64,000 nt of DNA from contig NC_065881.2 in the NCBI RefSeq assembly GCF_932274485.2, positions 61,948,702 through 62,012,701 of the forward strand, read 5' to 3'. Positions 54,201 through 63,776 of the stretch are shown piece after piece (positions within the stretch are counted from its first letter, which is position 1; every line of letters starts with the position of its first letter). The DNA comes from Patella vulgata (Eukaryota > Mollusca > Gastropoda > Patellidae). The notes below the pieces were generated by a model. The model was given only the letters and a program-made list of their open reading frames with translations. It was not told the origin of the DNA and did not search any database. A program made the position numbers and the translations under genes.

Positions 54201-57200
54201 TCAAATGCCCGTATCTCTATCAATTTTCATGCTACAGACCACAAATTTTGCACAGTTTCTAGTTTCTACATGTACAATAACATATTTTTCCAGATTTTTT
54301 CGTTTGGGTCGATTTCCCACCCCTGACCTACTTGACATGGAATTGTCCCCGCTCTCAATTTCAAACATGCAAATTTGAGATTCCATTTATGAAGACTATA
54401 TAAATAAATATGTTGGACAAGTTAATTAAGATGTCACCGTTGAGATTGTGAGCGATATTAAAATCTATATAAGAAAACCATCTAATGTTAATATATATAT
54501 ATGTATTATATTTTATAGATATCATCCCTGTGTTTGTTATATTTAAGTGGTTATTCACTGGTAACAGTATATGTGTATATGATGTCCTGTACGATAGGAT
54601 CAGATTTTGAAGACAGTGATATCACACGTGATCAGATTTGGTCACTTCAATCAAAATATCACATAGGTAATTTTAATTTATACAACAATCGAATAGACAA
54701 TGCGCCCATACTAATCAAAGAAAAATAAGGATAAATGTTATCTTTTTGCCATGAAATGGGTTGGTGTTATAACTTTTTACTTTTCTGCACAATATAAGCA
54801 TATGAAAATGGACATTTCTGCCTACTCTTAGTCAAATTCCATCTGCCACAAACTCTTATTAAGTATACATCAATTTTTACACAGGACCTCAGCTTTTTGT
54901 CCCATCTGAACTACTAGTCACTGGCAAGGGGAAACCAGGCTGAAAAATTCAGAGGAATTGAACCTGATACACCCTACTTATTGAGCCACCATGGCTCCAT
55001 GTAATTGAAAGTAAAGCATGCAAAGTTTGAATAAAAAGAAGTTGGTCGAATATTGTTGGTCCATTGCATTGGTCGAGTATTGTTGGTCCATTGCACTGGC
55101 TACTTGCCAAGGCAGATCATCTTCAGTGCATTCATAACAATTTTACCAAAGCCTAATTAAATGCTATTTTATTTAGTTGGTGTTTTCTTCATCTTTCTCT
55201 TTAGTTCTCAAGACATTGTAATTCTAGAAATATAGCTTAGCATAAAAGTCTCATTAAAAGTCAGTGTGTAAGAAACTGGAAAATGCTAAATTTATATTTA
55301 ACAATTTTTTATATGTGTGCCTGTGTGTTATCTACAGGCTGCAATTTTTAACAGATCGTCTTGAAACTTTGCATACTTATTCCTTATACCCTAAGGATGA
55401 TCCCTGTTGTTTTTGGTGCATGCCCTACCCCCAAGGTCAGAGTCACACCCAATTTTTTGTATTTGTCTGTGTTGCCTACAGGCAACAAATCTTAATGGAT
55501 CGTCTCAGAACTTTGTATATTTATTCCTTACATCCTAAGGATGATCCCTATTGTTTCTGGTGCATGGCAACTATTGATTTTGGCGCATGACCAACCCCTG
55601 GGACGGTGCCATACCCACTTTTTGTTAATAGGTATTTCTCATACCTTAAGGAAAGCAACAATTGATTTTAGTGCATCCTCCCGACCCCCCAGAGTGGGGG
55701 GGGGGCGGCATACCCATTATTTTTGTTAATATTTAGTCTGTAAATTTGGCAAAACAAAACCCAACTCCTAGCTTTCTTTTTCTCTTATCATATTACAGTT
55801 GTTGCAGCCATTTCATATTTCATTTTCTTCATTTTAAAAAGTAACATATCAATCAACAATCAAAGCAGGAATCTAGACCTTTATTGCAGCAGTAGAATTG
55901 GCCTTGTCGTTTGAAATGCAACTTCTCTTGTTTTATTACAGATTCAGTGAATGAAAAAAAGGAATGGGATAAAGAAAATTTATGTGAATGTTTGAATTAT
56001 GTGAAACAAAAAGTAAAAAACAAATATAATGCGTTTGTATCAGAAGATCAAATCGATATTGAAATAACAGAAGAAATCGACAAACAGTGTTCTTCATGTA
56101 GTGATTTAATCTCACATCAGAAAGTGGAACCCTGTGAAAGCTTATCTGTGTCAAGTAAATCTAGTAACAGAAAAATTCCATTAACTTCTGATGAACAATT
56201 TACTGCCGAAATGCTTTGCAATGTCCACTCCATGGAAGATCTTGATAATGATAGTATTGAGAATGACGATCAAAATAAACATATTGTAATGAATCAGAAC
56301 TCTTCGAATAATTTAAAAAAAACAGTTCCCGAAACAGATCATAAAATAAATCTACCTCTAAACAAAAGAACTTATATACCCTCACTACAATTTGTTAACA
56401 TTTTATGTATAGCATCAGAAGAGTCATTAGACACAATAACATTCCCAATCTTTTTTGCTTGTAATAAGAAATTAATCCATTTGTCAATTAACTGGCCATT
56501 TTTCTCGGGGGAATTTGTAGATCAGCTTGTTGATTCACAGACATGTTTACAGGAACTCTTACTTCCTGAGTGTAATTCAATGAGTGACGAAGACATCACG
56601 AAACTTTGTAAATTATCTCATAAGTTGAAGAAAATTGATTTGAAAGGTAGGTTATTCATGTATATTATATGGAAAGTATTTTTCCCCCCATTAAGTGATT
56701 TCCAGCTCCCCTAATACCCTCAGTTGAAAGATTTCTGTTAAAAAATTACTGAAAAATGAAACACGCATCAGATTATGAGAAAAACATTACCAAATAAAAT
56801 AACTGTAGTGTAAGTTTGGTAATATATTGTTAAGTGGCTGTTTGAATCTTAGCAAATATGACATAAAACTTATAATTGTATAATGTCATTTGATTGTCTA
56901 GTCCAGATAGTACATTTATTAAATGCTTTTTTGTTTTTTTAAATAATTTGTTTCCTAGTTGATTATGAGATTTATACAGTATATGTTTCATCTGGGCATT
57001 AATTTGTATATATCGTTGTCTACAGGTATATTTATGTTAAATGAGATAGCTGTAAATAGAATTATCACAGATGAAATACAAAGTTTAAGTTTGTCAGAGT
57101 GTTCAATAACAGACTTAACTCTAACATTAATTTCTAGGAGAGCTGCTTCTACAGTAAGTTTAACATGACTTGTTATATATTATGTCTTAAAATCAACATG

Positions 57201-59004
57201 AAGCACAGTCAATCCTAACCAGTCATGACATAGGCTACTAAGTTCAGCTAACAAATTTGGCAAAGTGAAGATTTGTTGCAGCTTTAAGTTTAATAAATGT
57301 ATAGGGTCATAAGGTTGTTTATTGTTTAACTTGTGTTAAAATTACGATTTTTGATGGTTATTATAACTCCCAGAGTTGTGCATATTGAGTATGAAATCAT
57401 GTCTTGGTAACAGGTTGACTTGGTTCTGTAAACCTGTTAAGACTCAAGGATCTTGATTTAATTATGGTACATGATGATTAGGGACATTTCTTACTATCTG
57501 CTTATACCTAATGACAGTGATGGGATTTCAAAATTTTTCTTGTTGGACATTTTTACCGAAAATAATGGAGCATAACTCTTGTCATTATTTAAGCAGGCAG
57601 TTTCAGACCACAGTTAAAAATCATGTGTCAACAAAATATTCAAATTCGTACGTTATTTTTTATATTTAATTCCCGTACGAGTTTTTAAATTTATGTCAGT
57701 AATATTCCAACAAAATTACATGTTGTCAGAATACGATAGAATGAAAGCGTGCCAACTACTGTCGGCTAATGATCTATTTTATACTTTATTTATGATGTTA
57801 CAGAAATGTGTATTGAAATATGTCACTGGTGTATAATAGAGGTGTTGCTCACATTAATTTATTGTTTTGCAGAATAAATGTTATTTTTTTAGCTGTTAGA
57901 AATAGTTATTTGACCATTATTTTGAAGCAAAGAATATGTATTCTGGCGCACCCCTTCTTACATGTAATTTCTATTTCAGGTAAAAGAAATTGACTTGGCA
58001 TGGTGCGAAGAGGTAACAGATGAAGGAATCAATGCTTTAATGTCATCCTGTTCAGCTTTGCAAAATCTGAATTTACATCATTGTTCCATTACTGAAAAAC
58101 CTCTCTTTAGCATGGCTGAAAAATGTCGAAACATCTGTAACTTAAGTCTGTCTTCTATTAAAGGAATATCTGATCAAGCTGTTATCGAAATAGCTAAGAA
58201 TCTATGTCTGCTGGAAGAAATTGATATAAGTTGGAACACTGGTATGTCTCTAACATTTATTTTTTTGTATTTTAAAAATTATTTCAAGATTAAGATCTGA
58301 AAAAATATTTTGGGTTTATATTCTGCATTTCAAAGATACACTGAACCTCTCATAGATATTATGCACCTATTTCACATACAACACTCAGTTATTTACTGGT
58401 GGGTAGAATGGAATACCAGTATTTAAGACCAATATTTATGAACCTACAACTTGATATAATTTATCCACAGACTTGTCTTGTCGGTTTTGTTTTGCGAGTA
58501 ATGCATTCCTTCTGCCACAAAGAAATGATAGTTACGTTTTTTTTTTGAAAAAAACTAACCTACATTAGAAGGAACTGTTAAATACAGCAGTTGTCTGGTT
58601 GATAATCTTCTACAGCTGGAGTTATCCTCATCATAAATTGCCCTGAAGCAGTGGTCATTTAAAAAGGGACTGGAGATTGTGGATTATGCATACTAGCATA
58701 TTTAAACCCCATTTGTTGTGATTATGAATTTAATTCTTATACCTATAATGATTTTGTGTTTTCAGATATAACAAATGTTGGTATAGAGGCATTGTTTAAG
58801 TATAGTAAGAAATTAAAGATTGGAATATTCTCAGGCAACAAAAGAATAACATCTCAACCCATGTATTGTTTAGTCACAGGTATGTACTTTAAACGTTTGA
58901 ATAAAATTAATTTTCTTTGCATAGGGTGCTGAGAATTATGATATTTACTAATCCTTGGATTGGAGATTAAAAAAATGTCAGCTTGTGATATTTAATTCGA
59001 GACA

Positions 59005-59063
<59 letters not shown>

Positions 59064-60270
59064 ATCTCTTATAGCCTTAGACAATACAAGGGTGCTCAGA
59101 TAGAGAATGACGAATAATGGACCTCTTCTCATCATTGTTAAGATTCCCACATATCAATTAACTTTTATTGTTCTATTACCAAACATTCATCATTAATTAT
59201 CAACAAAACAGTCAATATAATCCTCCATTGATGACTATTTATACTATTCTGTAACACCAAACATGAGCTGAAATATGTCTTCTAAATGTGCATGTGCTCT
59301 TATACATGTAGGTACGGACTGCTCAATTTTATAGTTACATTGCAGTGCTGAATTGTAGCCTTATTTGAAAAATTTGAGTTTATAGAAAAATATACTAGAT
59401 TTAAAGATTATAAATTGACCAGTGGGTTCTGCAAAATTTCAGTCAATTTTTAACACAAACAGACAAGACCGGCATATATGACCGACATGGAATCCATGGT
59501 CTCAAGTGTTCATTTATCATTGTTGATGTATATTGGTCTTTATACATTATATATAGATCTTGAAGCATGGAGAAAAAGTCAGCTTACAAAAACAAATAAA
59601 AGAAACAAAAAAGTGGATGAAAGGGAACAAAATGGAGAAAATGTTGATGATATTTCCAGTGATGAAGAGGTAAATACATTATAGATGTAAATTCCTATAA
59701 AGCTTGAAATTACCCTTAGACAAAATTTTAGATGATTGAAAATGTATTCATGATAATTTAAGGATATACTCCTTATGGACTGTAATTATTGTACTGTTTG
59801 TCAAATAATAAATCTAAATTATTAAGAAAATAATTGCTTATTCTCATAGATTTATAGCTTACAGGTAACTCTTTGTGATCTGCAATTTGTCGTTTACAAA
59901 TAACATGCTAAGTTGCCGACACTATGTCACACATTGACCTGTGATGTCCTTGATGTTTTATGTTATTTAAATGACTACCATTTTACTGTTTAACAGTCAG
60001 AAATACTGTTATTATTGTTCTTATAATTATATTTGTATCATTCAGGATGAGATTTATTTACCTAGAAGATCGACTGTCTATGGACCCAACCTAAAGAGAA
60101 TTGAAGTGCATTATGTAGATTTTATGGATGATGCCTTATTATCACATATTGTAGCATTCTGTTTCGGATCTCTTGAAATTATGGATTATTACAGTGAAGC
60201 TGTTCAACCAACAAAACTAACAGTTAAAAGAGGCCAACTATATAACATGATGGGACTCAGATATTTATAA
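45285..60270 (+). CDS. Leucine-rich-repeat (RNI/AMN1-like) protein, 12 exons, unnamed
   Basis: Exons: 45285-45291 (inferred, ATGGCAG), 49045-49342, 49907-50051, 52379-52498, 52800-52952, 54519-54666, 55942-56646, 57026-57153, 57980-58241, 58766-58879, 59557-59669 and 60046-60270. All junctions are AG/GT with matching phases, giving about 805 residues. If the 7-base first exon is wrong, translation could start at the ATG at 49053. Residues from about 100 carry cysteine-containing LRRs of the SKP2/AMN1 type: SLDLSECEQL, LNLSKCNELTDEAF, INISSCDKIT, LSLSECSITD, IDLAWCEEVTDEGINAL, LNLHHCSIT and IDISWNTGI/DITNVG. Exon 7 (235 codons) inserts an acidic, Ser/Asn-rich low-complexity region (ENDDQNKHI) in the LRR array. 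Exon 11 is Lys/Glu-rich. No F-box, NACHT, TIR or kinase domain is visible. The fold fits a ubiquitin-ligase adaptor or scaffold, but that is a guess; I cannot identify an orthologue. Confidence 0.85.
45704..46088. repeat. Tandem duplication, period 197 bp
   Basis: CTCGGAAACTTTATGACTTT starts at 45704 and 45901. Both copies continue with TAGTAAGGATTAGGGTAAT, AAAGTATCCGAT, a poly-G run and AATAGTAATAGTATAGT. They differ by small gaps, mainly in the G run. It lies in the first intron of the LRR gene. Confidence 0.88.
46351..46874. mobile_element. MITE in LRR gene intron 1
   Basis: Ends are inverted: TAAAGGGCAAATCCCGAT on the left, TTTAAAGGGACTATCCCGAT when the right end is reversed. The 524-bp interior is non-coding. 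The word TATATTTTGGTG appears in direct orientation near both ends. Confidence 0.65.
47138..47228. repeat. Perfect 43-bp-arm palindrome
   Basis: TTCTTAAACAATCGTCTATT... at 47138-47180 is repeated as its exact reverse complement at 47186-47228 around a 5-base loop (TCAAT). Such a hairpin would fold strongly as single strand. Confidence 0.95.
47465..47860 (-). repeat. Family B modular repeat
   Basis: Family end CACCCACATTTTCACACC, then core words GTGGACACTCTACAGGTC, TTTCCTTTCGATATTGGC, GGACCGTAACTTCATGG, CCCCGATTGTA, GATGAAACTGAACATG and CCGTTACACCATAATGACAG. Confidence 0.6.
47861..48300 (-). other. Unassigned protein-like repeat between palindromes
   Basis: The minus strand has a 154-codon open frame (47797-48261) with a short acidic motif, DLDIDNFLNTVVNMEGTSR, and related words upstream. 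No family is recognised, and the region looks decayed. It could be a remnant of a mobile-element gene. Confidence 0.25.
48360..48453. repeat. Palindrome with 26-bp arms and inner hairpin
   Basis: GCCTCAGACTGTCCATTATG... (48360-48385) is matched by its exact reverse complement at 48428-48453. The 42-base loop itself contains GGGGCTAACGCCCC, a smaller hairpin. The arm shares ACTGTCCATTAT with the palindrome at 47138. Confidence 0.9.
48546..48845 (+). mobile_element. Second SINE family, diverged copy
   Basis: The tRNA-like head GCCACAGTTGCTCATTGAGT carries an A-box-like stretch, with GGGTTCGCTACC as B box, then CTTGGCCAAGAATATTCG, GGATTTTCCAGTGTTGTTTC, GCACATAAAAGAACCCTTAA and the degenerated tail. 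It matches the reverse of 62446-62818 in order. Confidence 0.6.
48849..48925 (+). repeat. Diverged family X 3' end
   Basis: AAAATAAAGACCCGCAACAG and GGCAGATTTTGCTTTTACAT correspond to the conserved 3' end of the X MITE. About 120 bp before LRR exon 2. Confidence 0.45.
49485..49875 (+). mobile_element. Family X MITE copy in LRR intron
   Basis: Contains CTTTCTACTATAATAGTTA, GAAAATTTCAGTTAGATTGA, GTCCCGATTATCCATTTC, GAGAGTTGATTATTGTCTGG, TAATTAATAATATAGATAAT, TTTCAGGCCTAAAGGAAGAC and TTGCATAATGTATGTTTAA. It ends only about 30 bp before the next LRR exon, so it probably supplies part of the branch-point region. Confidence 0.75.
50085..50660 (-). repeat. Family Y element, four core units
   Basis: The reversed terminal end (CACATATTGAAATGTGGTCG, CCCCCGTCCGTCCGTCCG) is followed by four units of about 125 bp (ATTACTGCC.GAGTTATGGCC, AAATTTATACACAGTG). 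Minus-strand frames at 50067-50312 and 50342-50611 read the same peptide repeat as 24413-25084 (VIKGHNSGSNYRKSLKI). Within the intron after LRR exon 3. Confidence 0.75.
50919..52102 (+). mobile_element. Tc1/mariner-type transposon relic
   Basis: TA-flanked inverted ends (AACTACCGGGCAAAAGAAAG; reversed right end AACTACCGGGCAAAACGAAG) bracket 1.18 kb. The interior encodes broken Tc1-like transposase pieces: a helix-turn-helix-like part about 51180-51350 (RFQQTGRTQDQPRSGWQRVT) and a catalytic-domain part about 51480-51960 (RLQWVRTVHPWKQ, FTVESQINLFRF, then GGDGVMIW-like codons). Several stops and shifts put these pieces in different frames, so it cannot make a full transposase. Inserted in an LRR gene intron. 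Confidence 0.85.
53000..54336. mobile_element. Long-TIR foldback element in LRR intron
   Basis: Arms of about 170 bp (53000-53179 and 54172-54336) are inverted copies, with GTCAAGTGGGTCA/GTCAAGTAGGTCA at the tips and GGGAAATCGACCC, TGTTATTGTACATGTA, AACTAGAAACTGTGCAAA and GGGCATTTGAGTT inside. The interior holds a 175-bp direct repeat (about 53442-53790: TTGACATGGAATGACCCAAA, GGCATGGGAC, CACCAAGTTTCAGATTTTTA, TCTACCGGGTTC). No transposase frame is seen. Confidence 0.75.
55040..55105. repeat. Short tandem duplication, about 31 bp
   Basis: GGTCGAATATTGTTGGTCCA followed by TTGCATT and GGTCGAGTATTGTTGGTCCA followed by TTGCACT stand in tandem within an LRR gene intron. Confidence 0.75.
55330..55730 (+). 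repeat. Tandem repeat of about 147 bp
   Basis: GCAATTTTTAACAGATCGTC and GCAACAAATCTTAATGGATC lead two copies of ACTTTG.ATA, TTATTCCTTA, CCTAAGGATGATCCC and TTTGGTGCATG/TTCTGGTGCATG. A third, shorter unit follows (AGCAACAATTGATTTTAG), then a G run. Two open frames here come from the repeat and are not exons. Confidence 0.7.
57154..57979 (+). other. LRR gene intron, nothing recognised
   Basis: AT-rich intron between exons 8 and 9. No repeat family named here and no exon is seen. Confidence 0.55.
58880..59556 (+). other. LRR gene intron with (TA)n microsatellite
   Basis: A pure TA dinucleotide run lies at about 59010-59058. The rest of the intron is unremarkable AT-rich sequence. Confidence 0.7.
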
Positions 60271-60460
60271 TGCAGTGTGAACCCACCAAGATTTGATTAG
60301 TTAAACTTACTTGTGTATTGTTCCTTATGTCCATCTGCTTTGTGAATTATTGTATACATAATAGTACAACAAGAAGAGCATTAGTAGTGTCAAGTGTATC
60401 AGGTGTTTTAGAAACAGATGTTGATTTTGTTTCTTGTATTCCAGTAATATCTAAAATCAT
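60271..60460 (+). other. LRR gene 3' flank
   Basis: Sequence after the TAA stop. AATAAA at 61216-61221 is a possible poly(A) signal but lies beyond a MITE. The true 3' end is not determined. Confidence 0.4.
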
Positions 60461-60784
60461 GTTTAAAGGGGCATTAGGTAAGATTACATAAACAACTAAC
60501 AGTTCTCGCTATAATATTTAAAAAATAGATAATGAAAACAGAATAAGCTGAAAATTTCAGTAAAATTGCTTCACTCTGAACCGAGATATTAGCGATTCCA
60601 TTTTAGGTTACTACCATCACAAAACGTATTCAAATCTACTAAATATCACAGGCTAACAATGGCATCGAGAGTTTATTATGGTTGATAAGTTAATTATTGT
60701 CTAATTAATAATTTAGAAACATTTTAGGCCTAAAGGAAGACCTACAATGGGCACATTTAGCCTTATGCATAATGCATGGTTAAG
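60461..60784 (+). mobile_element. Family X MITE copy
   Basis: Runs from GTTTAAAGGGGCATTAGGTA to TGCATAATGCATGGTTAA with TTCTCGCTATAATATTTAAA, CACTCTGAACCGAGATATTA, GGCATCGAGAGTTTATTATG and CAGGCCTAAAG-like words. It lacks about 60 bp present in the 34.6-kb copy. Probably within the LRR gene 3' UTR or just beyond. Confidence 0.75.
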
Positions 60785-61384
60785 GAACATTGGCTTGTGA
60801 CACACAATCAAATGTGTCGATAATCAAAGAGTTTCAAATGATTTCACAGAATTTTCTCTATCACAGATTTTGATTTGTAGGTTTATCTGGATTCACTGGA
60901 AAATGAAATGGAGCTAAATACTAATATAATATTAATTAGACTGTACGTATACAGGACACATGCCACTCATCAGTGAAATGGTGCAACAAATTCGTCTTGA
61001 TTGTTCACTGAACATTACCAGTTAAAAACGGTTCTTATCATTAAACTCCCGTCCCTCCCCAAATACTACTCTTCATGTATAATTAATTGCATGGGGAGTA
61101 TTGACTGAAATCTGTGATACAATTATAGATATATTATATATATATTATTGTTTTTTAAAGATATTATTTTGTTATGTTAAATATTGCTGTGTAATTTATA
61201 TTAAATCAAAGTCTTAATAAATATGTGACTTCTATAACATTAAGCTCTTCATTTAGTACCGTTTACCTAAGATGATTTCTAGGATGTGTTACAAAAAGAT
61301 GCCCATAAAGGCTTTATTTAGATTGATGATGTCCATTACAGCCTGTTCACATAAAAGACATTTGGAACTGATGAAAAGCAGGCA

Positions 61385-61835
61385 AAAATGAGACAAAGAA
61401 TCATATTGATTTTCAACGATTTCCAATACTGCCAAAGTTATGGCCCTTGATCACTTTGAAAAATCTTGTGATGCTCTAGAGGCTAAAGTTATCATCTGAT
61501 TGACTTCAGATTGATGCACAGAGTTTAAGGTCTTGAGACGAACAAGTATATTGATTTTCAATGAATTTTTATGACTTGGAACATCTAAATCCATGATGTT
61601 AAAAATTTCGTATACTAAAAGTTAGCATGGGGCAGAACTTTATAAAAACCAAATAAATTCTAATGGTTTTTTGATATTTACTTAATGAGTTAGTACTCTT
61701 AATCAGATCTCAATGTATTATAAATGTTTCATTACCAGAAAAAGTAAAAATATGCGACAACTCTTGTCCACTGCCCGGACGATTTAGCTGCTGTGGGCGT
61801 ATGTTTCGTTGCCTGGCAACCTATCTTTCTAACAT
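61385..61835 (-). repeat. Family Y element, outer half
   Basis: One to two core units (GTTATGGCCCTTGATCACTT, GCTCTAGAGGCTAAAGTTAT) and then the outer unique end in reverse (TAAAAGTTAGCATGGGGCAG, AATATGCGACAACTCTTGTC, GCTGCTGTGGGCGTATGTTT, CGTTGCCTGGCAACCTATCT). Confidence 0.7.
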
Positions 61836-61899
61836 TCTATAGCAGGGGCTAAAGGTCTAGAATGCAAGGTTTCATGTGTACCAAAGTGAAACTCATCCA

Positions 61900-62400
61900 T
61901 GAACTTTTGATCCTAAACACATAGTTAAATTTTCATCTAATGAATCGGACTAAAATTGTCACCTCTGGGTGGTCCACAAACTTCATTTATATTTCACATT
62001 TTGCCGAAAAGGCATTTGGCATAACTCCAAAACGGAAAGTCTGATGCGCACCAAACTTGAACTCACCCAAGAACTAGCGAAATCAAATAAAATTGTTACA
62101 ACCTTAGTATTACATACCTTTACTCTATTTGCGTAAAGGGGAGCGACCATTTGACGGGAAGTTTCAGTCCGATTCTCAGGAAATTTGGACTCAACCATAA
62201 TGATGGTACAACGGTCATATATTTGAATGATTTTGAAAATAAGATAGAAATTGCTACCTCTCACATGCTAAAAATGTGATTTTTGTACAATCAGGGTCCA
62301 TAATCCAGAAAGTTATACTGTCCGATAGGCGCAAATCGGAAATAAATTATAAGTATATTTGAACGGTTTTGAAAATAAGTTAAAAATTGTGACCACCAGA
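61900..62400 (+). repeat. Family B modular repeat
   Basis: Core words AAAATTGTCACCTCTGGGTG, CATTTGACGGGAAGTTTCAG, GATTCTCAGGAAATTTGGAC, TTTTTGTACAATCAGGG and TCCATAATCCAGAAAGTTA. It joins the left arm of a large inverted repeat. Confidence 0.6.
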
Positions 62401-62445
62401 GTGCATGGTATGACTCTTAAACGCTGACTTTAAGAACCGCATTAT

Positions 62446-62818
62446 AATGAAATGAAATGGGGTTTAACGTCCCAGTTGTTCTACTCCAACTGGGCTAATG
62501 AAGATGGGTATACGCCATGCAGTGTGCTATGAGGGAAATATTGCCCTGGCACTGGCACGGGCACTATATGGCCAACTCTTATATCAAATTCCAACTGCCA
62601 AGAGATTTTTTACGTGCACGCCAATGTGTGCACGGGACCTCAATATTTTCGTCTCATTCGAACAACCGTCCCTGTCAGGTCCTCCGTCCTGCACCACTGA
62701 CAATTGAAAACCACACCGGAAAATCCTGATGAACTTCCTCGGCTAATGCAAGGATCAAACACGACCTCCAGGCTATCGAGCCAGCATCTTTTCCACTTGG
62801 CCACTGTGGCTCCCGAAC
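62446..62818 (-). mobile_element. Second SINE family, longest copy
   Basis: Read on the minus strand: head GAGCCACAGTGGCCAAGTGG with B-box-like GTGTTTGATCC, body AAGTTCATCAGGATTTTCCG, ACATTGGCGTGCACGTAAAA, AATTCCAACTG-type and CTTCATTAGCCCAGTTGGAG, and tail GGACGTTAAACCCCATTTCA in an ATTTCATT context. The tail core ACGTTAAACCCCATTT is shared with the SINEs at 13.6-17.5 kb, although the heads and bodies differ. Confidence 0.7.
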
Positions 62819-63098
62819 CGCATGAAAGAACTTTTTACTAACTTTTAACTATGTGGAACTTTTTGGGCAAACAATTTTTAATATGTGAATAACCCAGTAC
62901 GGGTCCAGCTATGTGGTTTTTACTGCGAGCACTTCGTTTTTACACATAAAGCGAGCAAATTCTTTGACCCGCCCTCTCTTCTCACAAAAGCGATTTTATA
63001 AGCGTGTTTTAAGGTGACTTTTTGATTTACAAGGACTTTTTTATTTTTGTGTTTTTACCAATTTTTCAACCCTTTAAGTGTAAATAATTTGATAGAAG

Positions 63099-63415
63099 AG
63101 TAGGCTGTAGTGCCGCTGTCCAAGCAAAATTTCCCTCATAGCACACTGTAGGCCTATGGCGTATGCCCGTCTTCATTAGCCCAGTTGGAGCAGAACAATT
63201 AAATAATAGGGACAAAAAAACTGAGGTCCCGTGTACACATTGGTGTGCACGTAAAAAATCCCTTCGCAGTTGGAATTTGATATGACTCATGAGTAGCCTA
63301 GGCCACATGGTGCCGCTGCCCGGGCAATATTTCCCTCTGCATGTATGTCCGCGTCTTCATTAGCCCAGTCGGAGTAGAACAACTAGGACATTAAACCCCA
63401 TTTCATTTCATTTTA
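63099..63415 (+). mobile_element. Second SINE family, two overlapping partial copies
   Basis: Two head-less units in direct order, at about 63110-63290 and 63310-63415, each contain GCCGCTG, AATTTCCCTC, GTCTTCATTAGCCCAGT and GGAG.AGAACAA. The second ends with TAAACCCCATTTCATTTCAT. They look like a partial tandem duplication of the SINE 3' half. Confidence 0.65.
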
Positions 63416-63776
63416 ATGCGGTTCACAAATTCAGCATTTAACTAAGAAAGAGTCATATGTGCACTCTGGAGGTCACAATTTTTAACTTATTTTCAAAACG
63501 GTTTAAATATACTTTTATACAGGCCTATCACCGTAGGCTACATACATATTATGGACGGTTGAGTCCGAATGTCCGAGTAGTAGAAAGGAGTAGCCTTACT
63601 TGCGGCCAAATTATTGAGGAGGGATGAGGGGTGCTGTACGGTATATAATGATCTCTTTTATTGAGCATGGACCTTATATAAACATTATACAGTCCTATCT
63701 ATCTAGTGTCCATGGTTTGAATTACTAGCAGGCTTACAGTGGGCCAAAATAAAGTATAAAATACAAAAGAGTAACA

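Larger units (their letters stand above)
62340..63535. repeat. Large inverted repeat around two SINE copies
   Basis: 62340-62570 and 63310-63535 are inverted copies: TTTGAACGGTTTTGAAAATA, GTGACCACCAGAGTGCA, GAACCGCATTATAATGAAAT and AACGTCCCAGTTGTTCTACT on the left are matched in reverse by TATTTTCAAAACGGTTTAAA, TGCACTCTGGAGGTCAC, ATTTTAATGCGGTTC and AGTAGAACAACTAGGACATT on the right. Each arm begins in family B sequence and runs into a SINE. Confidence 0.75.

Noticed and set aside
55264-55729. Plus frames with repeated DDPCCFWCM/DDPYCFWCM peptides as LRR gene exons
   Set aside because: They are a 147-bp tandem repeat in an intron; phases of the flanking exons join directly without them.
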